A DNA stretch of 64,000 nt from Pseudomonas viridiflava (lineage in GTDB: Bacteria > Pseudomonadota > Gammaproteobacteria > Pseudomonadales > Pseudomonadaceae), in contig UVIF01000002.1 in NCBI GenBank assembly GCA_900596015.1, forward strand, positions 310,001 through 374,000, read 5' to 3'. Below the pieces are notes generated by a model. The model was given only the letters and a program-made list of their open reading frames with translations. It was not told the origin of the DNA and made no database searches. This document shows positions 1-9,631 of this stretch, piece after piece. Both the position numbers and the translations under genes were made by a program. Every line of letters begins with the position of its first letter. Position 1 is the first letter of the stretch.

Positions 1-233
1 CAATGGCCTGCCAACACCGCGAACGACAGCGCCAAAAAGGCTATGCCGGCCATGACCGGAGCAAACCGCGCGAGGTCTTCGAGCGTGGTCCAGACTCGAA
101 CCGAGAAGGTCACTGGCGCACCGAGGCGAATCAGTTCGGCAAGATTGAGCTGAGTCTGCACAGCGCTGGCAATGGCTCCCGTCGCCAGCGCGGCAACGAG
201 CAGTGCCCTTATATAGTGGATCGCGGCCTTCAT
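1..233 (-). CDS. Small inner-membrane protein, cut by window edge
   Basis: This is the N-terminal 77 residues of a leftward gene that runs off the window. It begins MKAAIHYIRALLVAAL and shows a hydrophobic segment at about residues 9-24 (signal anchor or first membrane helix) and a second at about 57-76. Between them is a short soluble stretch containing VQTQLNLAEL. I recognise the general look of a conserved Pseudomonas membrane protein but cannot assign a function. No other frame in this stretch gives a convincing protein. Confidence 0.6.
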   Translation of the reverse strand, partial: MKAAIHYIRALLVAALATGAIASAVQTQLNLAELIRLGAPVTFSVRVWTTLEDLARFAPVMAGIAFLALSFAVLAGH

Positions 234-309
234 TCGATGCCTTCTCTGCCTGGCTTTCAATGCTTGGAGATTAACCGCAAACACTGCACGCCAGCACTCA
301 AAAACCAGC

Positions 310-693
310 CTACCCGCGGCCCTTCGCGCGATCGGCCTGAGTCCGCCCGTCATACCCCCAGTCGGTTGCCGGATGCTCCTTTACAACAATGTAGGTCGCC
401 GGGTGAAGGTCCGGCAGGGTCCGTCTGAACAACGACATGGCACTTGCGATAAAAGCAGTTTTTTCCTCTTCCGAGTTCGTCCCTGCTGTCACGCTGACCT
501 CAAGATGCGCCGCCGCCGGCTGGTCATCAGCGCCGACGGTCCAGCGATGTGCCCCCGGCACTTCAATCAGCACCGAGGTGAGGTCCCGGCGTTTGCCCAG
601 CGCGTTGGCGATCAGGTCAGTCAATTCGGTGCACAGCTGGCGGCCCTGGTCGAGAGACGGCTCGTGCGACAGCGTAAGTCTGGCAAAAGGCAT
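310..693 (-). CDS. Tautomerase family protein (4-oxalocrotonate tautomerase/MIF fold)
   Basis: The 127-residue protein starts Met-Pro, which after Met removal exposes the N-terminal proline that acts as catalytic base in this superfamily. The length fits a fused two-unit tautomerase or a MIF-like subunit, not the ~62-residue short form. The motif TSVLIEVPGAHRW and the C-terminal half (TYIVVKEHPATDWGYDG) fit the beta-alpha-beta repeat. Known members isomerise enol/keto forms of aromatic breakdown products; the substrate here cannot be told. It is divergent from a LysR regulator gene 94 bp away, which probably controls it. The C-terminal tail is charged and probably flexible. Confidence 0.8.
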   Translation of the reverse strand: MPFARLTLSHEPSLDQGRQLCTELTDLIANALGKRRDLTSVLIEVPGAHRWTVGADDQPAAAHLEVSVTAGTNSEEEKTAFIASAMSLFRRTLPDLHPATYIVVKEHPATDWGYDGRTQADRAKGRG

Positions 694-731
694 TTTCGTT
701 CTCCTGGCGATGATGGAGATCGAAGTCTATT

Positions 732-788
732 TGAGAAAAACGAAACTATACTCGAGACATTCCACGTTCCAGGTTTGAGTTTTTCTCA
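732..788. promoter_or_regulatory. Inverted repeat between tautomerase and lysR genes
   Basis: TGAGAAAAAC at 732-741 is matched by its reverse complement GTTTTTCTCA at 779-788, 37 bp apart. The right arm runs into the first base of the lysR start codon. The position in a divergent intergenic region suggests an autoregulatory LysR-type site, but the arms are A/T-rich and only 10 bp long. Confidence 0.4.
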
Positions 789-1630
789 TGATTGCGGACA
801 TTCCCTCCCCTTTGCTTCGCACCTTCGTGGCGGTGGTCGATTGTGGCTCGCTGGCCGCGGCGGCCACGCGCATTGCGCGCAGTGAGTCGGCGCTCAGCCT
901 GCAGATCGCCCGTCTTGAACGCATCGTGCGCCAGCCGCTGTTCGACAGGGATGGCCGGGCATTGCGGCTCAACCCTGCCGGGGGGCTTTTGCTGGGCCAT
1001 GCGCGCTCGATCCTGGGTCGCATAGACGCCGCACGTGCGGAGCTTGCGCCGGACACCGCAGCGCCGGTTCGACTCGGTGTCGTGCAGGATTTCGTGGCAG
1101 GGGTATTGCGCCCCACGCTTGCAGACGTCCTCGCCGCCACCCCTGATGCCGCTTTTTCAATTGTCGTGGCCAGCACGGCAGAACTGCTGCAGGCCATAGG
1201 CGAGGACCGCATCGACGCCGCCTTGTGTGCGGGTGAGCCGTTTGGCGGCAGCGTGGTCACCCGGCTTCCCATGGAGTGGTTCGGCAACCCGGATCTGCTG
1301 CTCAGTGACGTGGTACCGCTGGTGGGCATCACCCTGCCCTGCCCGTTTCTGCTGGCCGCGCAGCGGGTGCTGGACGCCGCCGGGCGTCCGTGGCGCATGG
1401 CGCTCACCACCCCAAGCCTTGACGGTGTACGTGCGGTGGTCGAGGCAGGACTGGGGATTACCTGCCGCACCGAAGCGGGCTTCTGCCTACCGGCAATGGA
1501 GGGTACAGAGCTGCCGCCACTGCCGGAGATCGCCTATTCCATCGTTGAGCGACGGCGGGGCAATGCAGGTACGCGTCTGGCCGTCAGCAGAATGCGAGCT
1601 CACCTTGAATACTTGGCGCATCAATCATGA
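788..1630 (+). CDS. LysR-family transcriptional regulator
   Basis: The 280-residue protein has an N-terminal winged helix-turn-helix at about residues 6-64 (LLRTFVAVVDCGSLAAAA, then the recognition helix SESALSLQIARLE and the wing LFDRDGRALRLNPAG). A substrate-binding domain follows from about 90 to 275. Total length is slightly short for the family. No clear Shine-Dalgarno sequence precedes the ATG, and an operator-like repeat abuts it. LysR regulators usually control the divergent neighbour, here the tautomerase gene. The ligand is unknown. Confidence 0.88.
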   Translation: MIADIPSPLLRTFVAVVDCGSLAAAATRIARSESALSLQIARLERIVRQPLFDRDGRALRLNPAGGLLLGHARSILGRIDAARAELAPDTAAPVRLGVVQDFVAGVLRPTLADVLAATPDAAFSIVVASTAELLQAIGEDRIDAALCAGEPFGGSVVTRLPMEWFGNPDLLLSDVVPLVGITLPCPFLLAAQRVLDAAGRPWRMALTTPSLDGVRAVVEAGLGITCRTEAGFCLPAMEGTELPPLPEIAYSIVERRRGNAGTRLAVSRMRAHLEYLAHQS

Positions 1631-1649
1631 ACCGATGCGAGCCGGCATG

Positions 1650-1667
1650 CCTAACAAGCGTTAGGTA
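1650..1667. promoter_or_regulatory. Third copy of the CCTAACAAnnGTTAGG palindrome
   Basis: The sequence CCTAACAAGCGTTAGG, extended to GTTAGGTAG, differs by one base from the operator at 5901-5916 beside the GST gene. It lies between the ends of two convergent genes (lysR ends at 1630, TonB receptor at 1678), where no promoter is expected. It may be a remote operator or a relic of rearrangement. Confidence 0.55.
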
Positions 1668-1677
1668 GCCTAGATAC

Positions 1678-4107
1678 TTACCACGCGTACTTGACGCTAG
1701 TCAGCAGCGTACGGCGCATACCCGGATAGCACTCATAAGAATCGTCACAAGTGGCCACATACTCGGTGTCCAACAGATTTTGCGCGTTGACCGAGACGGT
1801 GACGTGTTTGTTGATCGGGTAGCTGGCGCCCGCATCGAACAGCGTGTAGTTGTCGATGTGGTAGGTATTGCCGTTGTCGCCATACAGCACGCCGGTGTAA
1901 CGAGCACCGCCGCCCAGGCTCAAGCCTTTGAGCGGGCTGTCGTCGAAGGTGTAGTTCAACCAGGTCGACGCCATGTGCTTGGGCACGTTGGCCGGGCGGT
2001 TGCCTTCGTCGCCGCGATTGCTTTTGGTGATTTCGGCGCGGGTGTAAGTGTAGGAGGCGATCAGATCCCAGTGATCATCCAGGCGCGCCTTGATCTCGGC
2101 TTCGATGCCGCGCGATTGTTGTTCACCCGACGCAACCGTGAAGCCGGTGTTCACGCCACCGATGATTTCCGTCGTCAGCACATTGGTCTTGGTCAGGTCG
2201 TATGCGGCCAGGGTCATCAGGATGGCGTCGGTAGGCTGGTATTTCACCCCCACTTCCCATTGATGCGCCATGCTCGGGTCGAACGCGCTGGCGTTGCGGT
2301 CAGTGCCGGTGTTGGGGGTGAACGACTCGGCATAGCTGACGTAGGGCGCCAGGCCGAACCCTGTGAGATAGGTCACGCCCAGGCGACCGGTGAAGGCATT
2401 GTCCTTCTGGTTTGAGGAGGCCCCGACGTGGTTGTCCAGGTCGTTGCGAACATGGTCATAGCGCCCACCGGCGGTAATGACCCAGTGGTCGTCGAACTTG
2501 ATCTGGTCTTGGATATAGCCGCCGACCTGTTCGATGCTCTGGTCGTAATCGATCGAACTCAGGCTGTTGGCCGCGTTGGGACGAGCAATCGCCAGGCCAT
2601 ACTGCGGCGCGCCCAGGTTCAGGTCGGGTGCTCGCGTGCGCCAGCGCGAGATATCGGCGTCTTGCCAGGTGTAGTCGACGCCCATCAACAGTGTGTGGCT
2701 TAGCGGGCCGGTGACAAAGTCGGCCTGCAGCTGGTTGTCCAGGTTGAACGTATCCATGTGCTGATCGAAGCGGTCGGCGAGCCGCGTCACGTTGCCGGTG
2801 GTGGTGTCGACGGCAGCGGGCAGCAGATTCTGGAAGATCAGGTCCACTTGCCCGTAGCGCGCGTTCTGTCGGAACTCCCATGTGTCGTTCAGCCGGTGGC
2901 GAAACTCGTAGCCCAAGCTGAACTGTTCCTGGTCCAGATGATTGAAGCTGTGATCGCCCATCAGCGTGTTGGTGGTGTGGCCGTTCGGCGTGCTGTAGGC
3001 GAACAGCGAACCACCGTTCGAGTCACGCAGAAAATCACTGAGCAGGGTCAGGCTGGTGTCTTCATTCGGCGCCCAGGTAAAGGACGGCGCGATGTACAGG
3101 CGGTCGTCTTCCAGCGCGTGGCCGTCTGCGTACTCCACTTGGGTATCGGTTTCACGGGCCAGGCCTACCACGCGGTAGAGCAGGTGTTGATCGTCACTCA
3201 GCGTACCGCCGATATCGAACTGGCCTTGCAGGCGATCATGATTACCGCCAGTCAATTGCACTTCGTTGACGTGATCGGCCTCCGGTTTTTTGCTGACCCG
3301 GTTAACGACGCCGCCCGCATCGCCTTGGCCGAACAGGCTGGACGCCGGGCCACGTACCACGTCTATACGGTCCAGGGAGTAGGGCTCGCTGCGGAAAAAC
3401 GCATAGCTGTTGTTCTGCTGACGAAGTCCATTGAGGTAATCGCTGCTGGCCTGACCGTTGAAGCCGCGGATGTACAACCAGTCGAAGCCCTTGGGGTCCA
3501 GGCCATAGGCTTCCACCTTGACGCCGGGTACGTAACGCAATGCATCGGTAACGGTCTGCGCGCCCTGGGCCTGCATTTGCTGGCGGGTGATCACCGAAAT
3601 CGACTGCGGAATTTCGATGATGGGTGTATCGGTCTTGGTGCCTGCGCTGCTGCGGGTGGCCACGTAGCCCTCCACCGGGCCGGCCGCTGCCTCAACGGAC
3701 TGGCCGTTGATGCTCGTGGGGTCCAATTGCAGCGTTGCGTCGGTGACAGGGATCAGCGAGTAGCTGCCGTTGCTCAGTAGTACGGCCTGCAATGTGCTGC
3801 CCGCGAGCAGTTGACGCAGACCTGAATCCACCGTGTAGGCGCCGTGCAAGCCAGGCGAGCGCTGCCTTTGCGCCTGGGCGGGATCGAACGAAATGTTGAC
3901 CCCGGTGGCGGCTGCAAACTGCGCCAGGGCGGTATTGACCGCGCCGGAGGGTATGTCGAACTGGCGGGGTCCGGCGGTCTGCGCCCAGGCGGGCCCGGCG
4001 ATCATGATGCTGGTCAGCGGCGCGCCCAAGGCCATGCCCAGCAGCGTTCGACGCGCGATGTGGGCCAGTGATGGGGGTCGTCGAGTGGTTGGCTTGCGTA
4101 CGGACAT
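1678..4107 (-). CDS. TonB-dependent siderophore receptor with signalling domain
   Basis: This 809-residue outer-membrane receptor has a signal peptide ending near AWA-QT (about residue 42). An STN domain follows at about 50-118 (FDIPSGAVNTALAQFAAATG), then a plug domain at about 155-270 (IPQSISVITRQQM, VRGPASSLFGQGDAGGVVN). A 22-strand barrel ends in an aromatic residue (KYAW). The C-terminal YVATCDDSYECYPG pattern with paired cysteines resembles hydroxamate siderophore receptors of the ferrichrome/ferrioxamine group. The STN domain binds the FecR-type regulator encoded upstream, so this is a transducer receptor that senses its ligand and switches on its own ECF sigma factor. It lies 121 bp downstream of fecR-like. 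Confidence 0.93.
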   Translation of the reverse strand: MSVRKPTTRRPPSLAHIARRTLLGMALGAPLTSIMIAGPAWAQTAGPRQFDIPSGAVNTALAQFAAATGVNISFDPAQAQRQRSPGLHGAYTVDSGLRQLLAGSTLQAVLLSNGSYSLIPVTDATLQLDPTSINGQSVEAAAGPVEGYVATRSSAGTKTDTPIIEIPQSISVITRQQMQAQGAQTVTDALRYVPGVKVEAYGLDPKGFDWLYIRGFNGQASSDYLNGLRQQNNSYAFFRSEPYSLDRIDVVRGPASSLFGQGDAGGVVNRVSKKPEADHVNEVQLTGGNHDRLQGQFDIGGTLSDDQHLLYRVVGLARETDTQVEYADGHALEDDRLYIAPSFTWAPNEDTSLTLLSDFLRDSNGGSLFAYSTPNGHTTNTLMGDHSFNHLDQEQFSLGYEFRHRLNDTWEFRQNARYGQVDLIFQNLLPAAVDTTTGNVTRLADRFDQHMDTFNLDNQLQADFVTGPLSHTLLMGVDYTWQDADISRWRTRAPDLNLGAPQYGLAIARPNAANSLSSIDYDQSIEQVGGYIQDQIKFDDHWVITAGGRYDHVRNDLDNHVGASSNQKDNAFTGRLGVTYLTGFGLAPYVSYAESFTPNTGTDRNASAFDPSMAHQWEVGVKYQPTDAILMTLAAYDLTKTNVLTTEIIGGVNTGFTVASGEQQSRGIEAEIKARLDDHWDLIASYTYTRAEITKSNRGDEGNRPANVPKHMASTWLNYTFDDSPLKGLSLGGGARYTGVLYGDNGNTYHIDNYTLFDAGASYPINKHVTVSVNAQNLLDTEYVATCDDSYECYPGMRRTLLTSVKYAW

Positions 4108-4228
4108 ACCGTTTCCTTTCGCCCAGTGGCAATAGAGTGAGAGCGGCGTCTGATACGCCTCTATCTACCAAGTCGAATGAGAAACCGAATCAACAACACC
4201 CAGGTGTGATTTATTTTCCGACGCGGGT

Positions 4229-5167
4229 TCAGACCGCCTCCACACGGGTCCAATAGCGACTGAGCTGGCGGATGCGCACAGGCAAGGTCGAAGACAGGTT
4301 TTCCAGAACCTTATCGATATTGTTCAAATGAAACGCGCCGGAGATTCGCAACGCTGCGACCTGTGCCTGGCAGCCCAGATGCCCAAGGCGGTAGCGTTGA
4401 AGTTCACGAATCAGATCTTCCAGGCGCCAGTCGTTGACCACCAGCATGCCGTGGGTCCATGCATCGGCGTCGGGGCTTGCAGGCTGCACGCTGCCCACCT
4501 GGCCCTGGCTGAACCATACCTGTTGGCCTGCAGCCACTTGCACTGTCGAGGTGCGAAGTGCGCTGCACACCTGGACGGCGTGTTCAAGCACGCAGACCCG
4601 AGTCAGATCGTCTTCGCGGCGCACGATAAAGCGCGTACCCAATGCACGGATACTGCCTTCGCGGGTGTGCACCACAAAGGGCCGGGCCTGGGCATCGTGC
4701 GCGGTTTCTACAAGGATTTCGCCGCTGAGCAGCTGCAGCTCACGAAGGCTTGTGCTGTAGTGGATGTTCATCGCCGTAGCGGTATTGAGGCGTACCTGAC
4801 TGCCATCTTCCAGGCGCAGGCTTTTGCTTTCGCCCGTGACGGTACGTTGGTCTGCCACCAGCGACGGCAGCGCAGTGGTGCGCCATGCCAAGGTGCCTGC
4901 ACCGCCGGAGACGATCAACAGCGACAGCACCTTGAGCACTTCACGGCGCTTGAGCCGTGCGCTGCTGAGCGTCGGCGAAGCAATACCGGGCCCGACCCGA
5001 TCAAAGCGTTCCTGCAGCTGGATGAGCCGTTCCCAAGCCTGACGATGTTCAGGCGCACCTTCGAGCCAGCGCCGATGCGCGTGGCGAGTGGTTTCATCGG
5101 CGCTGTCACAGCGCAAGTCGACGTACCAGCGCGCGGCGGCTTCCAGGGTTGCGTGATCCAGTGCCAT
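4229..5167 (-). CDS. FecR-family anti-sigma factor / signal transducer
   Basis: The 312-residue protein has an N-terminal cytoplasmic domain (DUF4880-like, LEAAARWYVDLRCDSADE; about 1-50) and one membrane helix at about 78-97 (VLKVLSLLIVSGGAGTLAW). The periplasmic FecR domain spans about 110-205 (TGESKSLRLEDGSQVRLN, RPFVVHTREGSIRALGTRF), and a C-terminal domain contacts the receptor STN domain. It relays siderophore occupancy from the outer-membrane receptor to the sigma factor encoded 3 bp upstream, so the two genes are surely co-transcribed. The cytoplasmic region carries the tryptophans typical of FecR N-termini. Confidence 0.92.
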   Translation of the reverse strand: MALDHATLEAAARWYVDLRCDSADETTRHAHRRWLEGAPEHRQAWERLIQLQERFDRVGPGIASPTLSSARLKRREVLKVLSLLIVSGGAGTLAWRTTALPSLVADQRTVTGESKSLRLEDGSQVRLNTATAMNIHYSTSLRELQLLSGEILVETAHDAQARPFVVHTREGSIRALGTRFIVRREDDLTRVCVLEHAVQVCSALRTSTVQVAAGQQVWFSQGQVGSVQPASPDADAWTHGMLVVNDWRLEDLIRELQRYRLGHLGCQAQVAALRISGAFHLNNIDKVLENLSSTLPVRIRQLSRYWTRVEAV

Positions 5168-5170
5168 GGC

Positions 5171-5680
5171 CTACTCCTCGGTGGCCAGCAGGCAGTGCAT
5201 CAAGGCCCGTACTGCGTGTTTCTTGACGGTGTTGACCGACACGTGCAGTTGTTTGCCGATTTCCACATAGCTCAGGCCGTCCAATTGGGCCATCAGGAAA
5301 ATCTGTCGCGTGCGAGCACCAAGGCCATTCAGGATTCGGTCGATTTCCAGCAGGGTTTCAATGATCAGAAAGCGTGTTTCCGGCGAAATGTCGAGCGCTT
5401 CGGGTCGCGATGCCAAGGTTTCCAGATACGCCTGCTCCACCGCCCGGCGCCGGAACATATCGATCATCAGGCTACGCGCAATGGTGCTCAAGTAGGCACG
5501 CGGCTCACGCAGTTCAAGCGCCTTTCGTTGGGTCAGTACCCGCATGAAAGTGTCTTGAGCCATATCTGCCGCATGATCGACACAGCCCAGGCGTTTGCGC
5601 AGCCAGCCACACAGCCAGCGATGGTGATCGGCGTAAAGGGTGTGCACGGTTTGTTGATGCAGGTGGTCGAGAGGCGGCAT
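5171..5680 (-). CDS. ECF RNA polymerase sigma factor, FecI type
   Basis: The 169-residue protein carries sigma-70 region 2 at about 12-75 (YADHHRWLCGWLRKRLG, DMAQDTFMRVL) and region 4 at about 110-160 (LDGLSYVEIGKQLHVSVNTVKKH, a clear helix-turn-helix). It is the first gene of the leftward sigma/FecR/receptor set. Family knowledge says such factors transcribe the cognate receptor gene when FecR signals. A Fur-box-like sequence 20-38 bp upstream of the start codon suggests repression by Fur-iron. Confidence 0.93.
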   Translation of the reverse strand: MPPLDHLHQQTVHTLYADHHRWLCGWLRKRLGCVDHAADMAQDTFMRVLTQRKALELREPRAYLSTIARSLMIDMFRRRAVEQAYLETLASRPEALDISPETRFLIIETLLEIDRILNGLGARTRQIFLMAQLDGLSYVEIGKQLHVSVNTVKKHAVRALMHCLLATEE

Positions 5681-5699
5681 GGCTCAAACCTGGAAAGAC

Positions 5700-5718
5700 A
5701 CATATGATAATCAATCTC
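5700..5718. promoter_or_regulatory. Fur box upstream of the ECF sigma gene
   Basis: The core ATGATAATCAAT at 5704-5715 matches 11 of 12 bases of the central part of the Fur consensus GATAATGATAATCATTATC. It sits 20-38 bp before the sigma factor start, a normal place for iron repression of an iron-signalling locus. Confidence 0.7.
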
Positions 5719-5840
5719 ATTTTCGTGTCTGCCAGGTTATTTTGCAAGGCTGGAAATGGAGCCCGGCACTGGCGGCGAACCCGCATTGCGGATCGGTCTT
5801 CAAAGAGCCTATATCGATTCCAGACAGAATGAATACATTA

Positions 5841-5858
5841 GCCTAACAACCGTTAGGC
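5841..5858. promoter_or_regulatory. Palindromic operator 1 upstream of GST gene
   Basis: GCCTAACAACCGTTAGGC is an 18-bp dyad, perfect apart from the central AACC. It sits just upstream of the -35 element of the GST promoter and is one of three copies of this motif in the first 6 kb. It is most likely bound by the TetR regulator encoded downstream. Confidence 0.7.
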
Positions 5859-5864
5859 AAACCA

Positions 5865-5893
5865 TTGACGAATGCTCGTTGGCAGCCTATGGT
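5865..5893 (+). promoter_or_regulatory. Candidate sigma-70 promoter for GST-tetR
   Basis: TTGACG at 5865-5870 and TATGGT at 5888-5893 are spaced by 17 bp, close to the sigma-70 ideal. The promoter is bracketed by two copies of the same palindrome, one 6 bp before the -35 and one 5 bp after the -10. Confidence 0.6.
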
Positions 5894-5898
5894 CAGTC

Positions 5899-5918
5899 TA
5901 CCTAACAAGTGTTAGGTA
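5899..5918. promoter_or_regulatory. Palindromic operator 2 over GST transcription start
   Basis: TACCTAACAAGTGTTAGGTA is a 20-bp near-perfect dyad lying where the transcription start of the promoter at 5865-5893 should be. A bound repressor would block initiation. The spacing between the centres of the two operators is about 59 bp. Confidence 0.72.
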
Positions 5919-5943
5919 GACCTCTCTCCAACAGGACCCACCC

Positions 5944-6645
5944 ATGACCGCCAAACTGCAGCTCTTCACTTCCCCCTCGGCTTTCCCCAACCCGCAGCGC
6001 CTGCGGTTGTTCATGCACGAAAAGGGCATTGCCGATCAGTTCGATGAAACCATCTACGACATGGCGCCGGGTGGGCAGCAGCGCGGTTGGCGCCATCTGA
6101 ACATGAACCCGTGGGGTGAAACGCCGACCTTGCAGTTGGCCGATGGCAGCTACCTGGCGGAAACGGCGGCCATCGCGCGTTACCTCGACCAGTCCTATCC
6201 GGGCCGCAAGATCATGGGCGAAAGCGCGCTGGAACAGGGCCTGGACACCATGTGGGACAACCGCATCTGGGTGCATATCCTCTATCGCATCGTCACCGCG
6301 TTCCATGTGCTGCATACCGGCCTGGGCTTCAAGCTTGAACTGACCAAGAACGAAGCGTGGGGTGAGCACTGCCGCAAGGAGGCGCTGATGCATGCCGCCC
6401 TGGTCAATCGCCATCTGGCTGACGGCCGTGAATGGCTGCTGGGCGGCGCCGAGCCGACGTTCGCCGACATCACTTTGGCAACCGCCATCGCCTTCTCCAA
6501 GTTTCCGGTCAACGCTACCCCGCTGGACGAGCGTTTCGAGCATCTGGACAGCTACTGGCAGCGCTGGCAGCAACGGCCGGCCTTCCAGGCGGCCTACGCT
6601 GACCGCAGCAGCGGCGTACCAGAGCTGGATTCGCCCACCGTCTGA
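5944..6645 (+). CDS. Glutathione S-transferase family protein
   Basis: The 233-residue protein has an N-terminal thioredoxin-like domain at about 4-85. It includes SPSAFPNPQRLRLFMHEKGI near the glutathione site, NPWGETPTLQLADG with the cis-proline, and ETAAIARYLD with the gamma-glutamyl-binding E-T/S pair. A helical C-terminal domain follows at about 95-220 (WLLGGAEPTFADITLATAI). It conjugates glutathione to electrophiles or acts in peroxide/disulfide chemistry; the substrate is unknown. A ribosome site AGGA precedes the ATG. It is followed by a tetR gene and preceded by a promoter framed by two operator palindromes, which suggests inducible detoxification. Confidence 0.9.
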   Translation: MTAKLQLFTSPSAFPNPQRLRLFMHEKGIADQFDETIYDMAPGGQQRGWRHLNMNPWGETPTLQLADGSYLAETAAIARYLDQSYPGRKIMGESALEQGLDTMWDNRIWVHILYRIVTAFHVLHTGLGFKLELTKNEAWGEHCRKEALMHAALVNRHLADGREWLLGGAEPTFADITLATAIAFSKFPVNATPLDERFEHLDSYWQRWQQRPAFQAAYADRSSGVPELDSPTV

Positions 6646-6775
6646 CAGCTCACGATGGGTAGCCGCGATCGAGGTCGTCACTACGTGGCGGCCTCGGTAC
6701 GCGTCATGCCGAGCCCTTTTGCTTTAAGATGCCGCGCTTCCCCGAGAACTCGTCCGACGTACGAAAGGCACCCCA

Positions 6776-7345
6776 ATGAGCAGCAACGCCCGCGAGGCCA
6801 TACTCCTGGCTGCCCGAAACATTGCCCAGTCGCAGGGCTACAACGGCCTGAATTTTCGCGACCTGGCGAATGAAGTCGGGATCAAGCCGGCCAGCATCTA
6901 CTACCACTTTCCGAGCAAGGCCGACCTCGGCGTTGCCGTTGCACGGCGCTACTGGGAAGACGGTGCGGCTGCGCTGGAAACCATTTCCGAGCAGACCCCC
7001 AACCCTGTCGAAGCGCTGCAGCGATTCCCCGAGATCTTTCGGCGCTCGCTGGAAGCTGACAACCGGCTTTGCCTGGGCAGCTTCGTCGGCGCTGAAACCG
7101 ATAACCTTCCCCCGGCCATGGCCGAGGAAATCCAGGCCTTCGCGCAGGTGAACATTGCCTGGTTGAGCCGGCTGCTGGTGGCGGCGCACGTGTGCGAACC
7201 GGCTGCAAGCGAGGTACGTGCGCGGGCTATTTTCTCGGCAGTGGCCGGCGCTCAACTGGTTGCCAGAAGCCGCTCGGACATCTCGCTGTTCGATACGCTG
7301 ATCGACGCCTATCGGGCTTACGGGCCCCTGCCCCCCCGTCAGTAG
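6776..7345 (+). CDS. TetR/AcrR-family transcriptional repressor
   Basis: The 189-residue protein has a TetR helix-turn-helix at about 5-55 (ILLAARNIAQSQGYNGLNFRD, then VGIKPASIYYHFPSKADLG). A helical ligand domain follows that contains LCLGSFVGAE, where the cysteine sits in a position reminiscent of electrophile-sensing relatives such as NemR (inference only). It lies 130 bp after the GST gene in the same direction. No copy of the CCTAACAAnnGTTAGG motif lies directly before it, so it is probably co-transcribed with GST and represses both through the 5841 and 5899 operators. Confidence 0.9.
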   Translation: MSSNAREAILLAARNIAQSQGYNGLNFRDLANEVGIKPASIYYHFPSKADLGVAVARRYWEDGAAALETISEQTPNPVEALQRFPEIFRRSLEADNRLCLGSFVGAETDNLPPAMAEEIQAFAQVNIAWLSRLLVAAHVCEPAASEVRARAIFSAVAGAQLVARSRSDISLFDTLIDAYRAYGPLPPRQ

Positions 7346-7364
7346 CCTTCAGGGCCCACATCCA

Positions 7365-8234
7365 TTACCGCTGCACGCGAAACTGTTTCGGTGACTGCCC
7401 CGTACAGCGTTTGAAGAAGCGCGAGAAGTAGGCCGGGTCGGAGAAACCGAGATTGTCGGACACCCCGGCGATGGTCATGCTGGTGTAGACCAGGTCGCGC
7501 TTGGCCTCCAATAGCAATCGCTGGTTGATCATCTGCAATGCAGACTGCCCCGCGAGGCGCCGACACAGCGCGTTGAGATGGGCAGTGCTGATGCCGAGCG
7601 TCGCGGCATAGTGGTCGATAGGCAGGTGCTCACGAAACCGCAGTTCCAGTGTCTTGATGAAGACCTGCAGATAATCGCGCCCACGATCGACTTGCAAGGT
7701 GTCCGATGAGGACAGTGCCTGTTTGCGCCGACTGAGCCAGATCGACAGGATCGTGATCAAGGATTGCAGCATTGCATCGCGGCCCGATCGCTGTTGGTTG
7801 TACTCCTGGGCAAGGGCTGAAAACAGCGTGTCCAGATAGGCGCGCTCGGCACCGACCGGATAACACACAGCCGTGGTCAGCACCGGGCTGCCGAGCAAGG
7901 CGCCGAGCTGATGGGCCAAAGGCAGCGCCAAGCTGAGCACGTGGCCCTGGGTGTCGGCGGAAAACTTGAAGGTGTGCACGCTCAGCGCTGGCACGACCTG
8001 CAGTGAAGGAGAATCGACGAGATTGATCTCATCCTCGACCTTCAACGTGGCCTGCCCTGCCTGCACATACAACAGTTGCACCAGATCGCTGTGCCGATGG
8101 GGTTTTATTTCCCAGCCATGCAGCTTGCTACGCTCGGGAATCGACTCGCAATGGATCAGGTCTGGCGTTGGCCAGGCCCCGGTTTCGCCGTACAGCTTGA
8201 ACACCGGAACGGGCGCGGCGAGCAATTTCGACAT
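7365..8234 (-). CDS. pobR: AraC-family activator of p-hydroxybenzoate hydroxylase (PobR)
   Basis: The 289-residue protein has an N-terminal cupin-like sensor domain (HGWEIKPHRHSDLVQLLYV at about 40-58) and a C-terminal AraC double helix-turn-helix at about 190-285 (YAATLGISTAHLNALCRRLAG and VSDNLGFSDPAYFSRFFKR). It is divergent from pobA with 155 bp between them. That is the usual arrangement of the AraC-type PobR, which activates pobA when 4-hydroxybenzoate is present. It converges with the tetR gene, 19 bp apart. The assignment rests mostly on context and domain type. Confidence 0.88.
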   Translation of the reverse strand: MSKLLAAPVPVFKLYGETGAWPTPDLIHCESIPERSKLHGWEIKPHRHSDLVQLLYVQAGQATLKVEDEINLVDSPSLQVVPALSVHTFKFSADTQGHVLSLALPLAHQLGALLGSPVLTTAVCYPVGAERAYLDTLFSALAQEYNQQRSGRDAMLQSLITILSIWLSRRKQALSSSDTLQVDRGRDYLQVFIKTLELRFREHLPIDHYAATLGISTAHLNALCRRLAGQSALQMINQRLLLEAKRDLVYTSMTIAGVSDNLGFSDPAYFSRFFKRCTGQSPKQFRVQR

Positions 8235-8338
8235 TGTGTCTTCTCCCCTGCAACGATCCGCCGAAAGTCCATGAAATATGCCGGATATTGCCTTCTTATC
8301 TCAAGTCTGCTCATCAAAAATACAGGGGACAACAATAA

Positions 8339-9574
<1,236 letters not shown>

Positions 9575-9631
9575 ATACGAGCTTCCAGTGCGGTACGGAA
9601 ACTGCATTGAATCAGCTTTGCCGCCAAGCCA

